A stretch of DNA of 47,688 nt from Bacteroidales bacterium (GCA_017524185.1 JAFWUG010000117.1:1-47688); one strand, 5' to 3'; positions 34,334-43,929 are shown, counted from the first letter of the stretch. Numbers and translations are program-made. The notes: generated by a model from the letters alone, not told the origin.

Positions 34334-34352
34334 TCTTAAAGCATTTACAGCC

Positions 34353-35639
34353 ATGAACAGACATATACCACCCCAAACTAGCCTTCCCACCCACATAGAC
34401 ATACTCCCCACCGCACAGCAAGCGCTCGGAAATCGCGGACGCATAGCCATTGTGAATGGCGGCACTCAGGACGTGCTACGCGCCACCATAATCACCGAAT
34501 CGGGATCGCGCTACCAGCAGCAAATGCTTCAAGCACGCATCACCTCGGCCATGCTCATGGAGGGTACACGCAATGCCACCGCGCTGCAAATGGCCGAACA
34601 ACTCGATTTTATGGGGAGCATCATCGAAACCACTGCAGGAGCCGATTTCAGCCTCATCAGCATGCTCACCACCCATCAGCACCTGGAACGCACGCTTTCC
34701 ATGCTGGCCGATGTGCTTCAGCAACCCGCCTTCCCCCAGCACGAACTCGATATTGTGCTACGCAAGCAACGCCAAAGCTTTGCCGTGAATCAGGAACGTG
34801 TGGACACGCAAGCCCGTAAAGCACTAATGGCCAACATTTTCGGCAATAGCCACCCCTACGGACGCACTGCCACCCTTGAACATTTCAATGCCATAGACCG
34901 CCAACACCTAATTGATTTCCACAAAAGCCACTATCTCGACAAACCAATAATGGTGGTACTTGCGGGTCAGGTGGGCGACCGCGAAATTGCGCTCGTTGAG
35001 CGCTACCTGGGGCAAGGCAACGCCACTGCCGCACCACACACACCGCTACTTGCGCCGCCTGCCACCCACGAGCCAATCCGCACGCACTGGGCCAAACCCG
35101 ATGCACTGCAATGCGCCATACATATAGGCAAACCCACCATCACCCGCCGCCATCCCGATTTTCCCGCACTCATGGTGCTAAACACCGTACTGGGCGGCTA
35201 TTTTGGTTCTAGGCTAATGACCAACCTACGCGAGGAAAAAGGCTACACCTACGGCATTGGCTCCATACTGATGCCCTACCGCGACGCCTGCCTCCTAAGC
35301 ATCAAGGCCGAGGTGGGCGCAAACCACACCGAATCGGCCATTGCCGAAATCATGCACGAAATGGATTGCCTACGGCAGACACCCATCCCTCCCCAAGAGC
35401 TCGAACTGGTGAAAAACTACCTGATGGGCGAACTGCTACGCCAATTCGATGGGCCATTCGCCACCGCCGACACCGTGATGGGAGCCTACCAACACAACGA
35501 CATGGATTTAGACTACCGCGTGCGAACCATCGACACCGTGCGCACCGTTACCAGTGCACAACTACTCCAGCTAGCGCAACAGCACCTCACCCCCAAAGGG
35601 CTTGTGATTAGCACCGCTGGTGGTCCTGCCCTATCGTAG
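34353..35639 (+). CDS. M16-family peptidase, non-catalytic subunit
   Basis: The ATG at 34353 is chosen, 19 bases after the previous stop; the open frame from 34317 overlaps the upstream gene and its extra residues do not look like the family. The 428-residue protein has the M16 fold but no HxxEH: the matching region reads 'SAMLMEGTRNATALQMAEQL'. It keeps the Arg/Tyr substrate-binding pair in 'SRLMTNLREEKGYTYGIGS'. Active-then-inactive gene order is typical of bacterial M16B pairs. Confidence 0.93.
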   Translation: MNRHIPPQTSLPTHIDILPTAQQALGNRGRIAIVNGGTQDVLRATIITESGSRYQQQMLQARITSAMLMEGTRNATALQMAEQLDFMGSIIETTAGADFSLISMLTTHQHLERTLSMLADVLQQPAFPQHELDIVLRKQRQSFAVNQERVDTQARKALMANIFGNSHPYGRTATLEHFNAIDRQHLIDFHKSHYLDKPIMVVLAGQVGDREIALVERYLGQGNATAAPHTPLLAPPATHEPIRTHWAKPDALQCAIHIGKPTITRRHPDFPALMVLNTVLGGYFGSRLMTNLREEKGYTYGIGSILMPYRDACLLSIKAEVGANHTESAIAEIMHEMDCLRQTPIPPQELELVKNYLMGELLRQFDGPFATADTVMGAYQHNDMDLDYRVRTIDTVRTVTSAQLLQLAQQHLTPKGLVISTAGGPALS

Positions 35640-35768
35640 GCCAACCACGCTTCACAGCACTAAAAAAAGGCGGATTGACAGCTATTCGGCCTAAAATTTA
35701 GCGCAATCAATAACATTGCGCTACATAGTTACGTTTAAATAGACAGTACAAAATCATTGCACCCAACG

Positions 35769-37424
35769 ATGAATATCCGCCGCCATACGCTCATAGCCCT
35801 TGCCCTTATTGGCTTTGCCCTATCGGGGCAAGCACAGCCCATATTCACAACCGAAACCAACAACAATCCGCCCAAACCACCCACATTCGACTACGTTACG
35901 GTTGACCCATTCACCGGTATAACCACGCTCTACTGGACGGGGTCGATTTTCGACCCGCTGGGCATCGACCCACAGCTGCCCCGTCCCGCATTCTACATCA
36001 TCTACAAGCGCAACACCGATGCCATTGGCAACACCGACCTGTTCTATGCCATCGACACGGTTAGCCACACCGTCCGCTCCTACACCGACCCCACAGCCAA
36101 CGGCAACGAGAGTAGGCAGATGTACAAAATAGCGGCCCTGTCGCAGTTCGTGCTCAGCTCCAACAGCACCTACACCACCAGTCCGCTCACCATAGCCCAC
36201 GGCACAATCTGGCTCACATCGAGCTACGACACCTGCAACGCCACGCTCAACCTCTACTGGGAACCCTACGATGGCTGGCTCAACGAAGAACACGAGTCGT
36301 TCTACCGCCTATACCACAGCACCAGCGGGGCTGCTGGCACATTCGCACAGATGGACACAGTGGACCGATTCGCCCGCCGCTACACCATACGCAACATTGC
36401 ACCCAACACCAACCACTACTTCTACCTCACCTCGAGCCGCACCGACACCAATCTGGTTACATCGTCGAACATACACCATATCTACACGCACCAAATGGTT
36501 CCACCGTCGCAAATGACAATCGACTCGATTATAGCCCTCGACAATAGCACAGAGATACACTTCAAAATCGATCCAGGCACCGACATGCGTAATTTCCGTG
36601 TAATGCGCTGGGAAGCCCCCGACACCAGCCAGGTGATATTCAGCGCCACCACCATAGCCGAATTCGACTCCACCACGCTAACCCACATTAGCGATGCCAG
36701 CGAGGTGGTGGCCGAACGTATGCGCCCCTACTACTACAAAGTGGATGCTGTGAACTCGTGCGACGAGGTACGCGCTGTGTCGAACCTAACCAACACCATA
36801 GTGCCCATAGCCGAGGCAGCCGACTGCAACATATCCATACGCTGGACACCGCTCCATGTGGACTCACACCGCATTCCCAGCCGCACGGGCAACACGGTGC
36901 GCTACACCGTATATCGCATGGCATACACCAAGGGCGCAAGCCTTGATGCAATAGGCAATTGGACAAAATTGGGCGAGGTTACATCGCCCAACTACTCCGA
37001 CGATGTGTCGCGATTCCAATACCAAACGCCAGCCTATCAATTCACCTTTAGGTACTACATCGAGGGACGCGAGTATAACGCAGCCGACGAGGTGGTTACG
37101 TACAGCCGCAGCCGCAGCGCAACGGTTGATGTTCCGCCCGTTATAACTGTTCCCTCAGCCATAGCCCCCACCATGACCACCAACATCAACGGACGCTCGC
37201 GCGGACGCTTTGAGCCAGTGATTAACTTTGACGCAGAGTTCACGCTCACAATCTACGACCGCTGGGGCAAGGTGGTTTACCACGGCAACGAGGGCTGGGA
37301 CGGCCGCATGGCCGATGGTACGCTTGCCCGCGAGGGCACATACATCTACCGCCTTGAGGTTACCACCCAACGCGTGGGCAACTTCACCAAGCGCGGAAGC
37401 GTATCGGTGGTCTATCCGGCCTAA
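35769..37424 (+). CDS. Secreted protein with type-B T9SS (gliding-associated) C-terminal domain
   Basis: The ATG at 35769 opens a signal peptide (MNIRRHTLIALALIGFALSG, cut near AQA). The 551-residue protein contains fibronectin-III-like segments ('YYKVDAVNSCDEVRAVSNLT', 'QFTFRYYIEGREYNAADEV'). Its last 70 residues read 'TIYDRWGKVVYHGNEGWDGR' and 'GTYIYRLEVT', the CHU_C/gliding-motility-associated sorting domain. This signal sends proteins across the outer membrane through the type IX secretion system, so the organism should have that machinery elsewhere. An in-frame TTG at 35757 is the only alternative start nearby. Binding role only; no catalytic motif is seen. Confidence 0.88.
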   Translation: MNIRRHTLIALALIGFALSGQAQPIFTTETNNNPPKPPTFDYVTVDPFTGITTLYWTGSIFDPLGIDPQLPRPAFYIIYKRNTDAIGNTDLFYAIDTVSHTVRSYTDPTANGNESRQMYKIAALSQFVLSSNSTYTTSPLTIAHGTIWLTSSYDTCNATLNLYWEPYDGWLNEEHESFYRLYHSTSGAAGTFAQMDTVDRFARRYTIRNIAPNTNHYFYLTSSRTDTNLVTSSNIHHIYTHQMVPPSQMTIDSIIALDNSTEIHFKIDPGTDMRNFRVMRWEAPDTSQVIFSATTIAEFDSTTLTHISDASEVVAERMRPYYYKVDAVNSCDEVRAVSNLTNTIVPIAEAADCNISIRWTPLHVDSHRIPSRTGNTVRYTVYRMAYTKGASLDAIGNWTKLGEVTSPNYSDDVSRFQYQTPAYQFTFRYYIEGREYNAADEVVTYSRSRSATVDVPPVITVPSAIAPTMTTNINGRSRGRFEPVINFDAEFTLTIYDRWGKVVYHGNEGWDGRMADGTLAREGTYIYRLEVTTQRVGNFTKRGSVSVVYPA

Positions 37425-37466
37425 AAATCCATAGAACAAAACATCCATGAAAGCCGTAAATATAAA

Positions 37467-37474
37467 TATATTTG
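37467..37474 (+). promoter_or_regulatory. Promoter -7 element for the RelA/SpoT gene
   Basis: TATATTTG lies 71 bases before the ATG at 37546, so the leader would be about 65 bases. No TTG at the expected spacing. Confidence 0.45.
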
Positions 37475-37545
37475 CAGCTACACAATCCATGTTTTTAAGA
37501 ATAATATCCTTAAAAATAGGCATTTAGCGTACACCCTATCAGCCT

Positions 37546-39732
37546 ATGAACCTACAAACCGACGAAGAAAAAGCGCTGATTGAAAGCGCATACCGCGAAA
37601 TGCTGGCCAGTTGCCAAAAAACGCTATCAACCAACGATATATCCCAAATACACCGCGCCTTCAACCTGGCCAACGAGGCGCACAAGGGCGTTAGGCGAAA
37701 ATCTGGCGAGCCATATATCCTACACCCCATAGCGGTTGCCCGCATTGTTTCGGCCGAGATTGGGTTGGGCACCAAGTCGATTATCAGCTCCATACTACAC
37801 GATGTGGTGGAGGACACCGACTACACCATTGAAGACATGGAGCGCCTGTTCGGCTCCAAAATAGCCTCCATAATCGATGGACTAACCAAGATAAATGCCG
37901 ATGTATTCGATGCCAACTCGTCGAAACAGGCCGAGAACTTCCGCAAAATCATCCTCACGCTGGCCGACGACATCCGCGTCATCCTCATCAAACTGGCCGA
38001 CAGGCTACACAACATGCGCACGCTGAGCTCCATGCCCATCGACAAGCAGATGAAAATAGCCAGCGAAACCATCTACCTCTATGCACCGCTGGCCCACAGG
38101 CTTGGCCTATACGCCATAAAATCAGAACTTGAGGATCTAAGCCTAAAATATCGCTACCCAGAGATATACCAGGACATCAGCGAGAAGCTCAACGCCACCG
38201 AGAAAAGACGCATACAGCAAATCAACCACTTCTCGCTGCCCATAATACAGAAACTAGAAGAAAACGAAATAAAATTCGAGATTAGCGGCCGACCCAAATC
38301 CATATACTCCATTTGGAAAAAGATGCAAAACAAGAATGTGTCGTTTGAGGAAATCTACGACCTGCTGGCCATCCGCATCATATTCGAGCCCTACCCGCAC
38401 ATTCCCGAAAAAACGCAATGCTGGAACATCTACTCCATAATCACCGACATATATAAACCCAAACCCGACCGTCTGCGCGACTGGATTAGTACGCCAAAAG
38501 CCAATGGCTACGAGGCTTTGCACTGCACCGTGATGGGCGACCAAGGGCAATGGGTTGAGGTGCAAATACGCTCGCGCCGCATGGACGAGATTGCCGAGCG
38601 CGGGTTCGCCGCCCATTGGAAATACAAGGAAATGGACACATCGAACCAGGAGCACGAACTCGACCGCTGGATAAAACGCATCAAAGAAACGCTTGAAAAT
38701 ACGCAGGAAAACGCTCTGGAGTTCCTCGACGAGTTCAAACTCAACCTGTTCGCCTCCGAGATTGCCGCCTTTACGCCCAAGGGCGAGATACGCTCACTGC
38801 CCAAGGGTGCTACCGTGCTCGATTTTGCCTACGATATACACACCGAAATTGGCGACCACGCCATTGGTGCCAAGGTGAACCACAAACTGGTGCCCCTCTC
38901 GCACGTGCTCAGCGGGGGCGATCAGGTGGAGGTGATCACCGCTGCCTCGCATCGCCCAACCCCCAACATGCTGGAATTTGTAACCACAGCCAAGGCCAAG
39001 GCAAAAATCAAAGATGCCCTACGCGCCGATGCCAAGCTGCAGGCCGACAGCGGGCGCGTGCAATTTGAAAAGATATGCCGCCAGCACAACGTGGAACCCA
39101 ACCGCAACGACATGCTACAGGAACTGATGGCCACCTACAGCACGGCCACCATCGACGAACTGCACACGCTGCTGGGACTCAACCGCATATCGCCCGATCG
39201 CGTGAGCCGCATTGTGAAAAAATACAGCCCCAACAGCGGCGGTTTCATGCGCAGCATATTCGGCAGCAACAAAAACACGGCGGGCAAGAGCAAAACCTCT
39301 GAACGTTCGCCCTACATCGCAGCCAGTTGCTGCTCGCCGCTCCCAGGCGACGAGGTGGTGGGCGTTCGCTCGGCCGACAACCTGATTGTGGTACACAAGG
39401 CCACATGCCCCGAATGTATCCGCCTGATGGCACAATATGGCGACCGCATTGTGCCAATAAAATGGAGCGGTCAGGAACAATTGCAATACCTCACCCGCGT
39501 TGAAATTAAGGGCATCGACCGTATGGGCATGATTAACGACATCACGGGAGTAATCACACGTCAGTTCACCGTGAACATCAGCAAATTCCACATCGAAAAC
39601 AACGATGGAGTGTTTGTGGGCTACGTGGAGCTATACATTCAAGACTCGCGTCACCTTAAAGCACTGATTAGCAATCTACAGCAAATAAAGGGCATCGACA
39701 GCGTTCGCCGCATGGACGCACCAAGCGACTAA
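37546..39732 (+). CDS. Bifunctional (p)ppGpp synthetase/hydrolase, RelA/SpoT family
   Basis: This 728-residue stringent-response enzyme makes and degrades (p)ppGpp. The hydrolase half (about 30-200) has HD-domain residues in 'GEPYILHPIAVARI' and 'SILHDVVEDTDYT'. The synthetase half (about 235-360) has 'RPKSIYSIWKKM' and 'STPKANGYEALHCTVMG', with the conserved Tyr and His. Then come a TGS domain ('AFTPKGEIRSLPKGATVLDFA'-type, about 400-455), a helical and zinc-finger-like region with 'ASCCSPLPGDEVVG' and 'KATCPECI', and a C-terminal ACT domain (about 650-728). All key residues of both activities are kept, unlike the single-activity enzymes of Proteobacteria. Confidence 0.95.
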   Translation: MNLQTDEEKALIESAYREMLASCQKTLSTNDISQIHRAFNLANEAHKGVRRKSGEPYILHPIAVARIVSAEIGLGTKSIISSILHDVVEDTDYTIEDMERLFGSKIASIIDGLTKINADVFDANSSKQAENFRKIILTLADDIRVILIKLADRLHNMRTLSSMPIDKQMKIASETIYLYAPLAHRLGLYAIKSELEDLSLKYRYPEIYQDISEKLNATEKRRIQQINHFSLPIIQKLEENEIKFEISGRPKSIYSIWKKMQNKNVSFEEIYDLLAIRIIFEPYPHIPEKTQCWNIYSIITDIYKPKPDRLRDWISTPKANGYEALHCTVMGDQGQWVEVQIRSRRMDEIAERGFAAHWKYKEMDTSNQEHELDRWIKRIKETLENTQENALEFLDEFKLNLFASEIAAFTPKGEIRSLPKGATVLDFAYDIHTEIGDHAIGAKVNHKLVPLSHVLSGGDQVEVITAASHRPTPNMLEFVTTAKAKAKIKDALRADAKLQADSGRVQFEKICRQHNVEPNRNDMLQELMATYSTATIDELHTLLGLNRISPDRVSRIVKKYSPNSGGFMRSIFGSNKNTAGKSKTSERSPYIAASCCSPLPGDEVVGVRSADNLIVVHKATCPECIRLMAQYGDRIVPIKWSGQEQLQYLTRVEIKGIDRMGMINDITGVITRQFTVNISKFHIENNDGVFVGYVELYIQDSRHLKALISNLQQIKGIDSVRRMDAPSD

Positions 39733-39811
39733 ACACCGCATTTGATGCTCACAATAGATAGCTCCCCCTACATCTACGGAACCATCAGCCCACAATGCCG
39801 ATGCTGGCGTA

Positions 39812-40570
39812 CTACTCGTCGTGATTCATAAACCCCTGCTGCTCAAGCACTTCTATCAGCGAACGAGAGAAAGCGAGGTTATCAGCGTGGGGGTAACGCT
39901 TGTCGGTGAAAATTTGGGCAAGGGTCTGCTTATCGTTCTCGGCCAACAGGCGTTGGGTTAACGGCAGCTGCTCCTTGGCTGCATATATTTGGTCGATGTC
40001 GGTGGTGCTGTAGTTGTCATAACGCTCGCTGTGAACAATGCCCCGAAGGGGCAAGCGGTCGGTGAGTAGGGGCTGCTCGGCCGGATAGCCTACGGTTACG
40101 GTGGTTATGGGCATCACGCCCTTGGGCAGCCGAAGCACCTCGACAACGCGACTGGCCGTGTAGAGCGTAGTACCCAGATAGCAAATGCCCAATCCGTGCG
40201 CCTCGGCAGCAATACACACGTTCTGAGCAGCCAGCATGGCATCGATGGTGCCATTGCAGAACCACAATAGATTATCGTAGCCAGGTTTTGCCTGCCGCTG
40301 TTGACACCACTGACTGAAGCGATTGAGGTCGGCGCAAAAAGTGAGCACCGCTGGCGCTTCCTTAACCATGGGCTGGTTGAAATGGCATGGGGCAAGCTGC
40401 TCCTTCACCTCGGGGCTCTGCGTAACAATAATGCTATAGACCTGCATGTTGCCCGTGTTTGAGGCTCTTGTGCCCGCCTCAAGAATCTCCTGCATTATAC
40501 CCTCAGGAATAGGGTCTGACTTATATTTACGTATGGAGCGATGCTCCATGATTGTACGAATTGTCTCCAT
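39812..40570 (-). CDS. Nitroreductase-family FMN oxidoreductase (NfsA/FRP-like)
   Basis: This 252-residue protein has 'MEHRSIRKYKSDPIPEGIM' at the start, the FMN-phosphate-binding HRSIRKY motif of nitroreductases. 'ASNTGNMQVYSIIVT' and 'AAEAHGLGICYLGT' follow, matching the NfsA/flavin-reductase branch that uses NADPH. The C-terminal arm (about 190-250) is typical of that branch. The physiological electron acceptor is unknown. It lies 102 bases downstream of the glycosyltransferase gene on the same strand with no visible consensus promoter, so read-through is possible. Confidence 0.9.
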   Translation of the reverse strand: METIRTIMEHRSIRKYKSDPIPEGIMQEILEAGTRASNTGNMQVYSIIVTQSPEVKEQLAPCHFNQPMVKEAPAVLTFCADLNRFSQWCQQRQAKPGYDNLLWFCNGTIDAMLAAQNVCIAAEAHGLGICYLGTTLYTASRVVEVLRLPKGVMPITTVTVGYPAEQPLLTDRLPLRGIVHSERYDNYSTTDIDQIYAAKEQLPLTQRLLAENDKQTLAQIFTDKRYPHADNLAFSRSLIEVLEQQGFMNHDE

Positions 40571-40672
40571 AATTTTACGAATTTGTTCTGGCTACTAAAA
40601 ATCCAGCACCCTCTCACCCACGCTCACATATTATGTACACTCAGCACTTGGGAAACCGTTGAAATCCTATAA

Positions 40673-41653
40673 TTATTTTGCTGTATCTACCTCAATTAGA
40701 TAACGATTGCGCTCGGGTGTACTACGCGCTATGAGCTCGCCCAAAAATCCTGCGAGAAATAGCTGTATGCCTACAACCACCGTAACCAATGCGATGTAGA
40801 ATAAAGGCTGGTCGGCTACGGGGCGAAACACATTGCCCTGGCTTTGGGCGTAGAGCTTGCTCACAATGAGCCAAACGGTAGCCATTCCGCCAATTAGGAA
40901 CATGAGCATACCCAGCACACCAAAGAAGTGCATGGGGCGTTTGCCAAACTTCGACACAAACACCACCGAGAAAAGATCCAAAAAGCCATTCACAAAGCGT
41001 TCCATGCCGAATTTTGTCTGCCCATACTTGCGCTCCTGATGGTGAACCTCCTTTTCGCCAATGCGTTTAAAACCAGCCTGTTTGGCTATCACTGGAATGT
41101 AGCGATGCATCTCGCCATAAACCTCGATGCTCTTAACCACCTGCTTGCGGTAGGCTTTAAGGCCACAGTTCATGTCGTGGAGCTTGATGCCGCTCACCAT
41201 GCGTACCGTGGAGTTGAACAGTTTGCTGGGCAGGCGTTTGGAAAGCAGAGGGTCGTAGCGTCGCTTTTTCCACCCCGACACAATGTCGTAGCCCTGCTCC
41301 TGCACCATCTGGCGTAGCGCAGGAATCTCATCGGGGCTGTCCTGTAGGTCGGCATCCATGGTGATAACCACCTCGCCCTGAGCACGCTCAAAACCAACCT
41401 GCAGAGCCGCCGACTTGCCGTAGTTGCGCTGAAATTTCACGCCGCGCAGCTGCGGAAATGTGCTCCGAAGTTGCTGCAACACGTCCCAGCTGGTGTCGGA
41501 ACTACCGTCGTCAACCATAATCACCTCATAGGAGAAACTGTTTTCGCGCATCACGCGATTGATCCATTCCATGAGTTCGGGCAGCGATTCGGCCTCGTTG
41601 TAGAGCGGCACCACCACGGTGATGTCGATGGATGTGCTATTGGCTGTCTGCAT
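40673..41653 (-). CDS. Family 2 glycosyltransferase, DPM1/GtrB-like, membrane-bound
   Basis: This 326-residue protein has a GT-A domain: 'TVVVPLYNEAESLPELM', the nucleotide-binding 'MVDDGSSDTSW', and 'DADLQDSPDEIPAL' with the DxD-type metal site. Two C-terminal membrane helices (about 235-260 and 275-300) match the GtrB/ArnC/dolichol-phosphate-mannose-synthase layout. It probably loads a sugar onto undecaprenyl phosphate; the sugar is not known. It overlaps the DUF4199 gene by 17 bases, showing coupled expression. Confidence 0.92.
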   Translation of the reverse strand: MQTANSTSIDITVVVPLYNEAESLPELMEWINRVMRENSFSYEVIMVDDGSSDTSWDVLQQLRSTFPQLRGVKFQRNYGKSAALQVGFERAQGEVVITMDADLQDSPDEIPALRQMVQEQGYDIVSGWKKRRYDPLLSKRLPSKLFNSTVRMVSGIKLHDMNCGLKAYRKQVVKSIEVYGEMHRYIPVIAKQAGFKRIGEKEVHHQERKYGQTKFGMERFVNGFLDLFSVVFVSKFGKRPMHFFGVLGMLMFLIGGMATVWLIVSKLYAQSQGNVFRPVADQPLFYIALVTVVVGIQLFLAGFLGELIARSTPERNRYLIEVDTAK

Positions 41654-42173
41654 CGTCGTTTGAGAACATTGGCTTGGTGCGTTTCACAAAAGCCGATGTG
41701 ATTAGCGATATGATAACCCCCTGAAAAGCAGCACTAAACAGGGTAGAAATTAGCAGATAGAGCGGCGACATCATGCGAGCCGAAACAGCAAGGCTCTGCT
41801 CTACCAAGTCGTCGTCGTAGCCCATCTCGTAGAGTTTGGCGGCTGTAATGTCCAGCATCTTGTCAATATAAGTAGGGTCTATAACTTTTACCAGCATGAT
41901 TATGTAAAAGCCATAGATTATTGCGCCGAAGAGTATCACGAGCATGCCCGCGCCGAAAGCGCGTCCGTAGGTGATGTAACCGTCCAAATCATCGTCGCGA
42001 TGCTTACGCTGTCCAATAAAAACGATGGCTGCAATCATAAGCAGCAGTAGCAGCGATAGCCAAACCGGCTGCTCTATCATGCCCATGGAGTAGGAGGCGA
42101 AACCAACTAAAACCCAAGCCACGCCAAGCACTAGCCCCCATGTCATTGTAGTTTTGTAAAGATTATTACCCAT
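41637..42173 (-). CDS. DUF4199-family membrane protein
   Basis: This 178-residue protein has four hydrophobic segments (about 10-30, 38-55, 70-98 and 135-160), a 'GRAFGAGMLVILFGAIIYG' core and a Lys/Asp-rich tail, matching the DUF4199 layout. Its function is unknown. Its gene overlaps that of the glycosyltransferase, a common Bacteroidota pairing, which points to a role in the same membrane process. It has its own promoter element. Confidence 0.85.
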   Translation of the reverse strand: MGNNLYKTTMTWGLVLGVAWVLVGFASYSMGMIEQPVWLSLLLLLMIAAIVFIGQRKHRDDDLDGYITYGRAFGAGMLVILFGAIIYGFYIIMLVKVIDPTYIDKMLDITAAKLYEMGYDDDLVEQSLAVSARMMSPLYLLISTLFSAAFQGVIISLITSAFVKRTKPMFSNDDADSQ

Positions 42174-42195
42174 TGTTTTGTCGTATTATACGGTG

Positions 42196-42203
42196 CAAAT
42201 ATA
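42196..42203 (-). promoter_or_regulatory. Promoter -7 element for the DUF4199 and GT2 genes
   Basis: On the minus strand TATATTTG ends 22 bases before the ATG at 42173. A TTG lies upstream at an unusual distance. Confidence 0.5.
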
Positions 42204-42334
42204 CAAAAAACTGCCAAACCACGCCTCCTCAACCCTTCCGAAGCGCATAAAAAAATGCAATAATTTTACCTGCATAAATATCTGATTTTAAATATATTAA
42301 AAAACAAGTATCGAAAAAAAATCATGGAGTGTGG

Positions 42335-42364
42335 TTGCATTTAGGCAAAAGTTATCTACCTTTG
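42335..42364 (+). promoter_or_regulatory. Promoter for the SRP RNA
   Basis: TTG (42335-42337), a 19-base spacer and TACCTTTG (42357-42364), an exact -7 match ending 5 bases before the first base of the RNA stem. Confidence 0.85.
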
Positions 42365-42369
42365 CGGCT

Positions 42370-42466
42370 GGGTAAGTCTTATACGACCAGCTCCTGCTGA
42401 ATCCCCCCAGGACCGGAAGGTAGCAAGGGTAGGCGGTTGTAGCGGTGCGATATAAGTAGCTTACCC
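42370..42466 (+). ncRNA. ffs: Signal recognition particle RNA, small bacterial type
   Basis: The RNA is about 97 bases. GGGTAAG at its 5' end pairs with CTTACCC at its 3' end. The middle holds the universal SRP domain IV: GGACCGGAAGG followed by TAGCAAGGG, i.e. the GGAA tetraloop and the two internal loops that bind Ffh, flanked by CCCCCCA and AGGCGG arms. It directs membrane proteins to the translocon together with Ffh and FtsY. A run of seven T follows at once as terminator. Confidence 0.95.
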
Positions 42467-42473
42467 TTTTTTT
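42467..42473 (+). terminator. Terminator T-run after the SRP RNA
   Basis: Seven T directly follow the closing stem of the RNA, so the RNA's own outer helix serves as the terminator hairpin. Confidence 0.7.
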
Positions 42474-42474
42474 A

Positions 42475-42504
42475 TTGCATTATAGGCATAATTGGCTATA
42501 TTTA
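42475..42504 (+). promoter_or_regulatory. Promoter for the beta-helix lipoprotein gene
   Basis: TTG (42475-42477), a 19-base spacer and TATATTTA (42497-42504), with A in place of the last G. Its -33 element begins two bases after the SRP RNA's T-run. Transcription near 42511 supports the ATG at 42531. Confidence 0.55.
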
Positions 42505-42530
42505 CAGATTCAAAAAAGCCCCCCGCGCTC

Positions 42531-43907
42531 ATGCCGCATACCTTACGCATAGTAGCCTGCATCGCACTGATAGTCAAGCTGTTGTTCTCCATGGGCTGCC
42601 ATCCCGATGAGTTCTCAACCAACCCTAACCTACTGCTGCACTTCTCCGCCGACACCGTTGCTTTCGATACCGTATTCAGCAACGTGACCACGGCAACCCA
42701 TACGCTAAAAGTGTATAATCACAGCAGCAGCCACCTGCGCATAGCGCACATCAGCTTAGCAGGCGGTGCAACATCGCCCTACGATGTCAATTTGGATGGC
42801 ATTAGCGGGCATCAGTTCGCCGACATCGCCCTGCGAGCGCACGATAGCCTGTTTGTGTTTGTGCGGATTACCCCTCCACCGCTCGCGCAGGACACGCCGC
42901 TGTGCTTGGCCGACTCGCTGCTGTTCATCACCAACGGCAACCATCAGCGCGTGCAATTACAGGCCTGGGGGCAAGACGTAGTGCAGCACCGCAACCCCTA
43001 CTTCGCTTCAGACACAACGCTTCGCGCCAATCGCCCGCACCTGATTTACGGCACAATGACCGTGGCCGAGGGCGCAACGCTACGCATTGAGGCTGGCGCA
43101 AAACTGCACTTCCACCCCAAGGCTTCGCTCGATATACGCGGCTCACTAATTGCCGAAGGCACCGAGCAAAAGCCTATAATGCTCGAAGGCGACCGAATAG
43201 AACCCTACTACCGCGACAAGGCCGGGCAATGGAACGGCCTGCGCCTGGCCGCATCGTGCCAGGTCTGCAACCTGCAATGGGTGCATATCCGCAACTGCAT
43301 CACCGCCATTCAAGCCAATGGCCTGGCCGACACCATGCGGCTGAACCACTGCAAAATAACATCGTGCTCGCACATCGGCTTAACAGCATTAGGCATCAAC
43401 ATTGTGGCCAATAACTGCCTATTTGCCAATGCAGCCAACTCCTGCGTGGACCTGCATGGCGGAGCGCATCGCTTTACGCATTGCACAGTGGCCAACTACT
43501 GGGGCGGTTTTACGTTTAGGAACGGTGCCGCGCTGCAAATGAGCAGCCCAGACACCCTCCCTCCCATTGCCGTTGTGTTTGAGAATAGCATTGTGTATGG
43601 CTCGGCCAGCAACGAGATGAACATCTGGCCAACCGAATCGAATTATACCTTTAACCATTGCGTCCTACGCATCGACACCGATACCACCGACATCCGCCTG
43701 CGCAACTCCATATTCAGCAATCCGAAATTTAAAAATCCAGCCCAGCTTAATTTCATGCTCGAAAGCACCAGTCCGGCCATCGACCGTGCCGACATCAACA
43801 TTTCGACCCTTTTCCCCATTGATTTGAACGGCAAAAATCGTCTCGACGATGGCTCGCCCGATATGGGCGCATTTGAATATACCGCTGACGACGAAAACGC
43901 CGAATAA
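42531..43907 (+). CDS. Lipoprotein with parallel beta-helix, function unknown
   Basis: The ATG at 42531 opens a lipoprotein signal ending FSMGC (Cys22 by count of MPHTLRIVACIALIVKLLFS then MGC); the longer frame from 42492 starts before the predicted transcription start. The 458-residue protein has an Ig-like N-terminal part ('TTATHTLKVYNHSSSHLRIA') and then repeated short strands of a right-handed beta-helix ('GTMTVAEGATLRIEAGAKL', 'NHCKITSCSHIGLTALG', 'NIVANNCLFANAANS'). It ends with 'SPDMGAFEY', a tail often seen after such helices. A surface polysaccharide- or protein-binding role is plausible. The next gene overlaps in the long frame but starts 22 bases after the stop. Confidence 0.8.
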   Translation: MPHTLRIVACIALIVKLLFSMGCHPDEFSTNPNLLLHFSADTVAFDTVFSNVTTATHTLKVYNHSSSHLRIAHISLAGGATSPYDVNLDGISGHQFADIALRAHDSLFVFVRITPPPLAQDTPLCLADSLLFITNGNHQRVQLQAWGQDVVQHRNPYFASDTTLRANRPHLIYGTMTVAEGATLRIEAGAKLHFHPKASLDIRGSLIAEGTEQKPIMLEGDRIEPYYRDKAGQWNGLRLAASCQVCNLQWVHIRNCITAIQANGLADTMRLNHCKITSCSHIGLTALGINIVANNCLFANAANSCVDLHGGAHRFTHCTVANYWGGFTFRNGAALQMSSPDTLPPIAVVFENSIVYGSASNEMNIWPTESNYTFNHCVLRIDTDTTDIRLRNSIFSNPKFKNPAQLNFMLESTSPAIDRADINISTLFPIDLNGKNRLDDGSPDMGAFEYTADDENAE

Positions 43908-43929
43908 CACTTACACACACCACACAAAA

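Noticed and set aside
34317..34352. Start of the second M16 gene at 34317
   Set aside because: It would overlap the first gene by 17 bases and adds residues unlike the family; the ATG at 34353 fits better.
39754..39822. 28-codon ORF after the RelA/SpoT gene
   Set aside because: It is very short with no promoter or ribosome-binding site; possibly a decayed gene fragment but not supportable.
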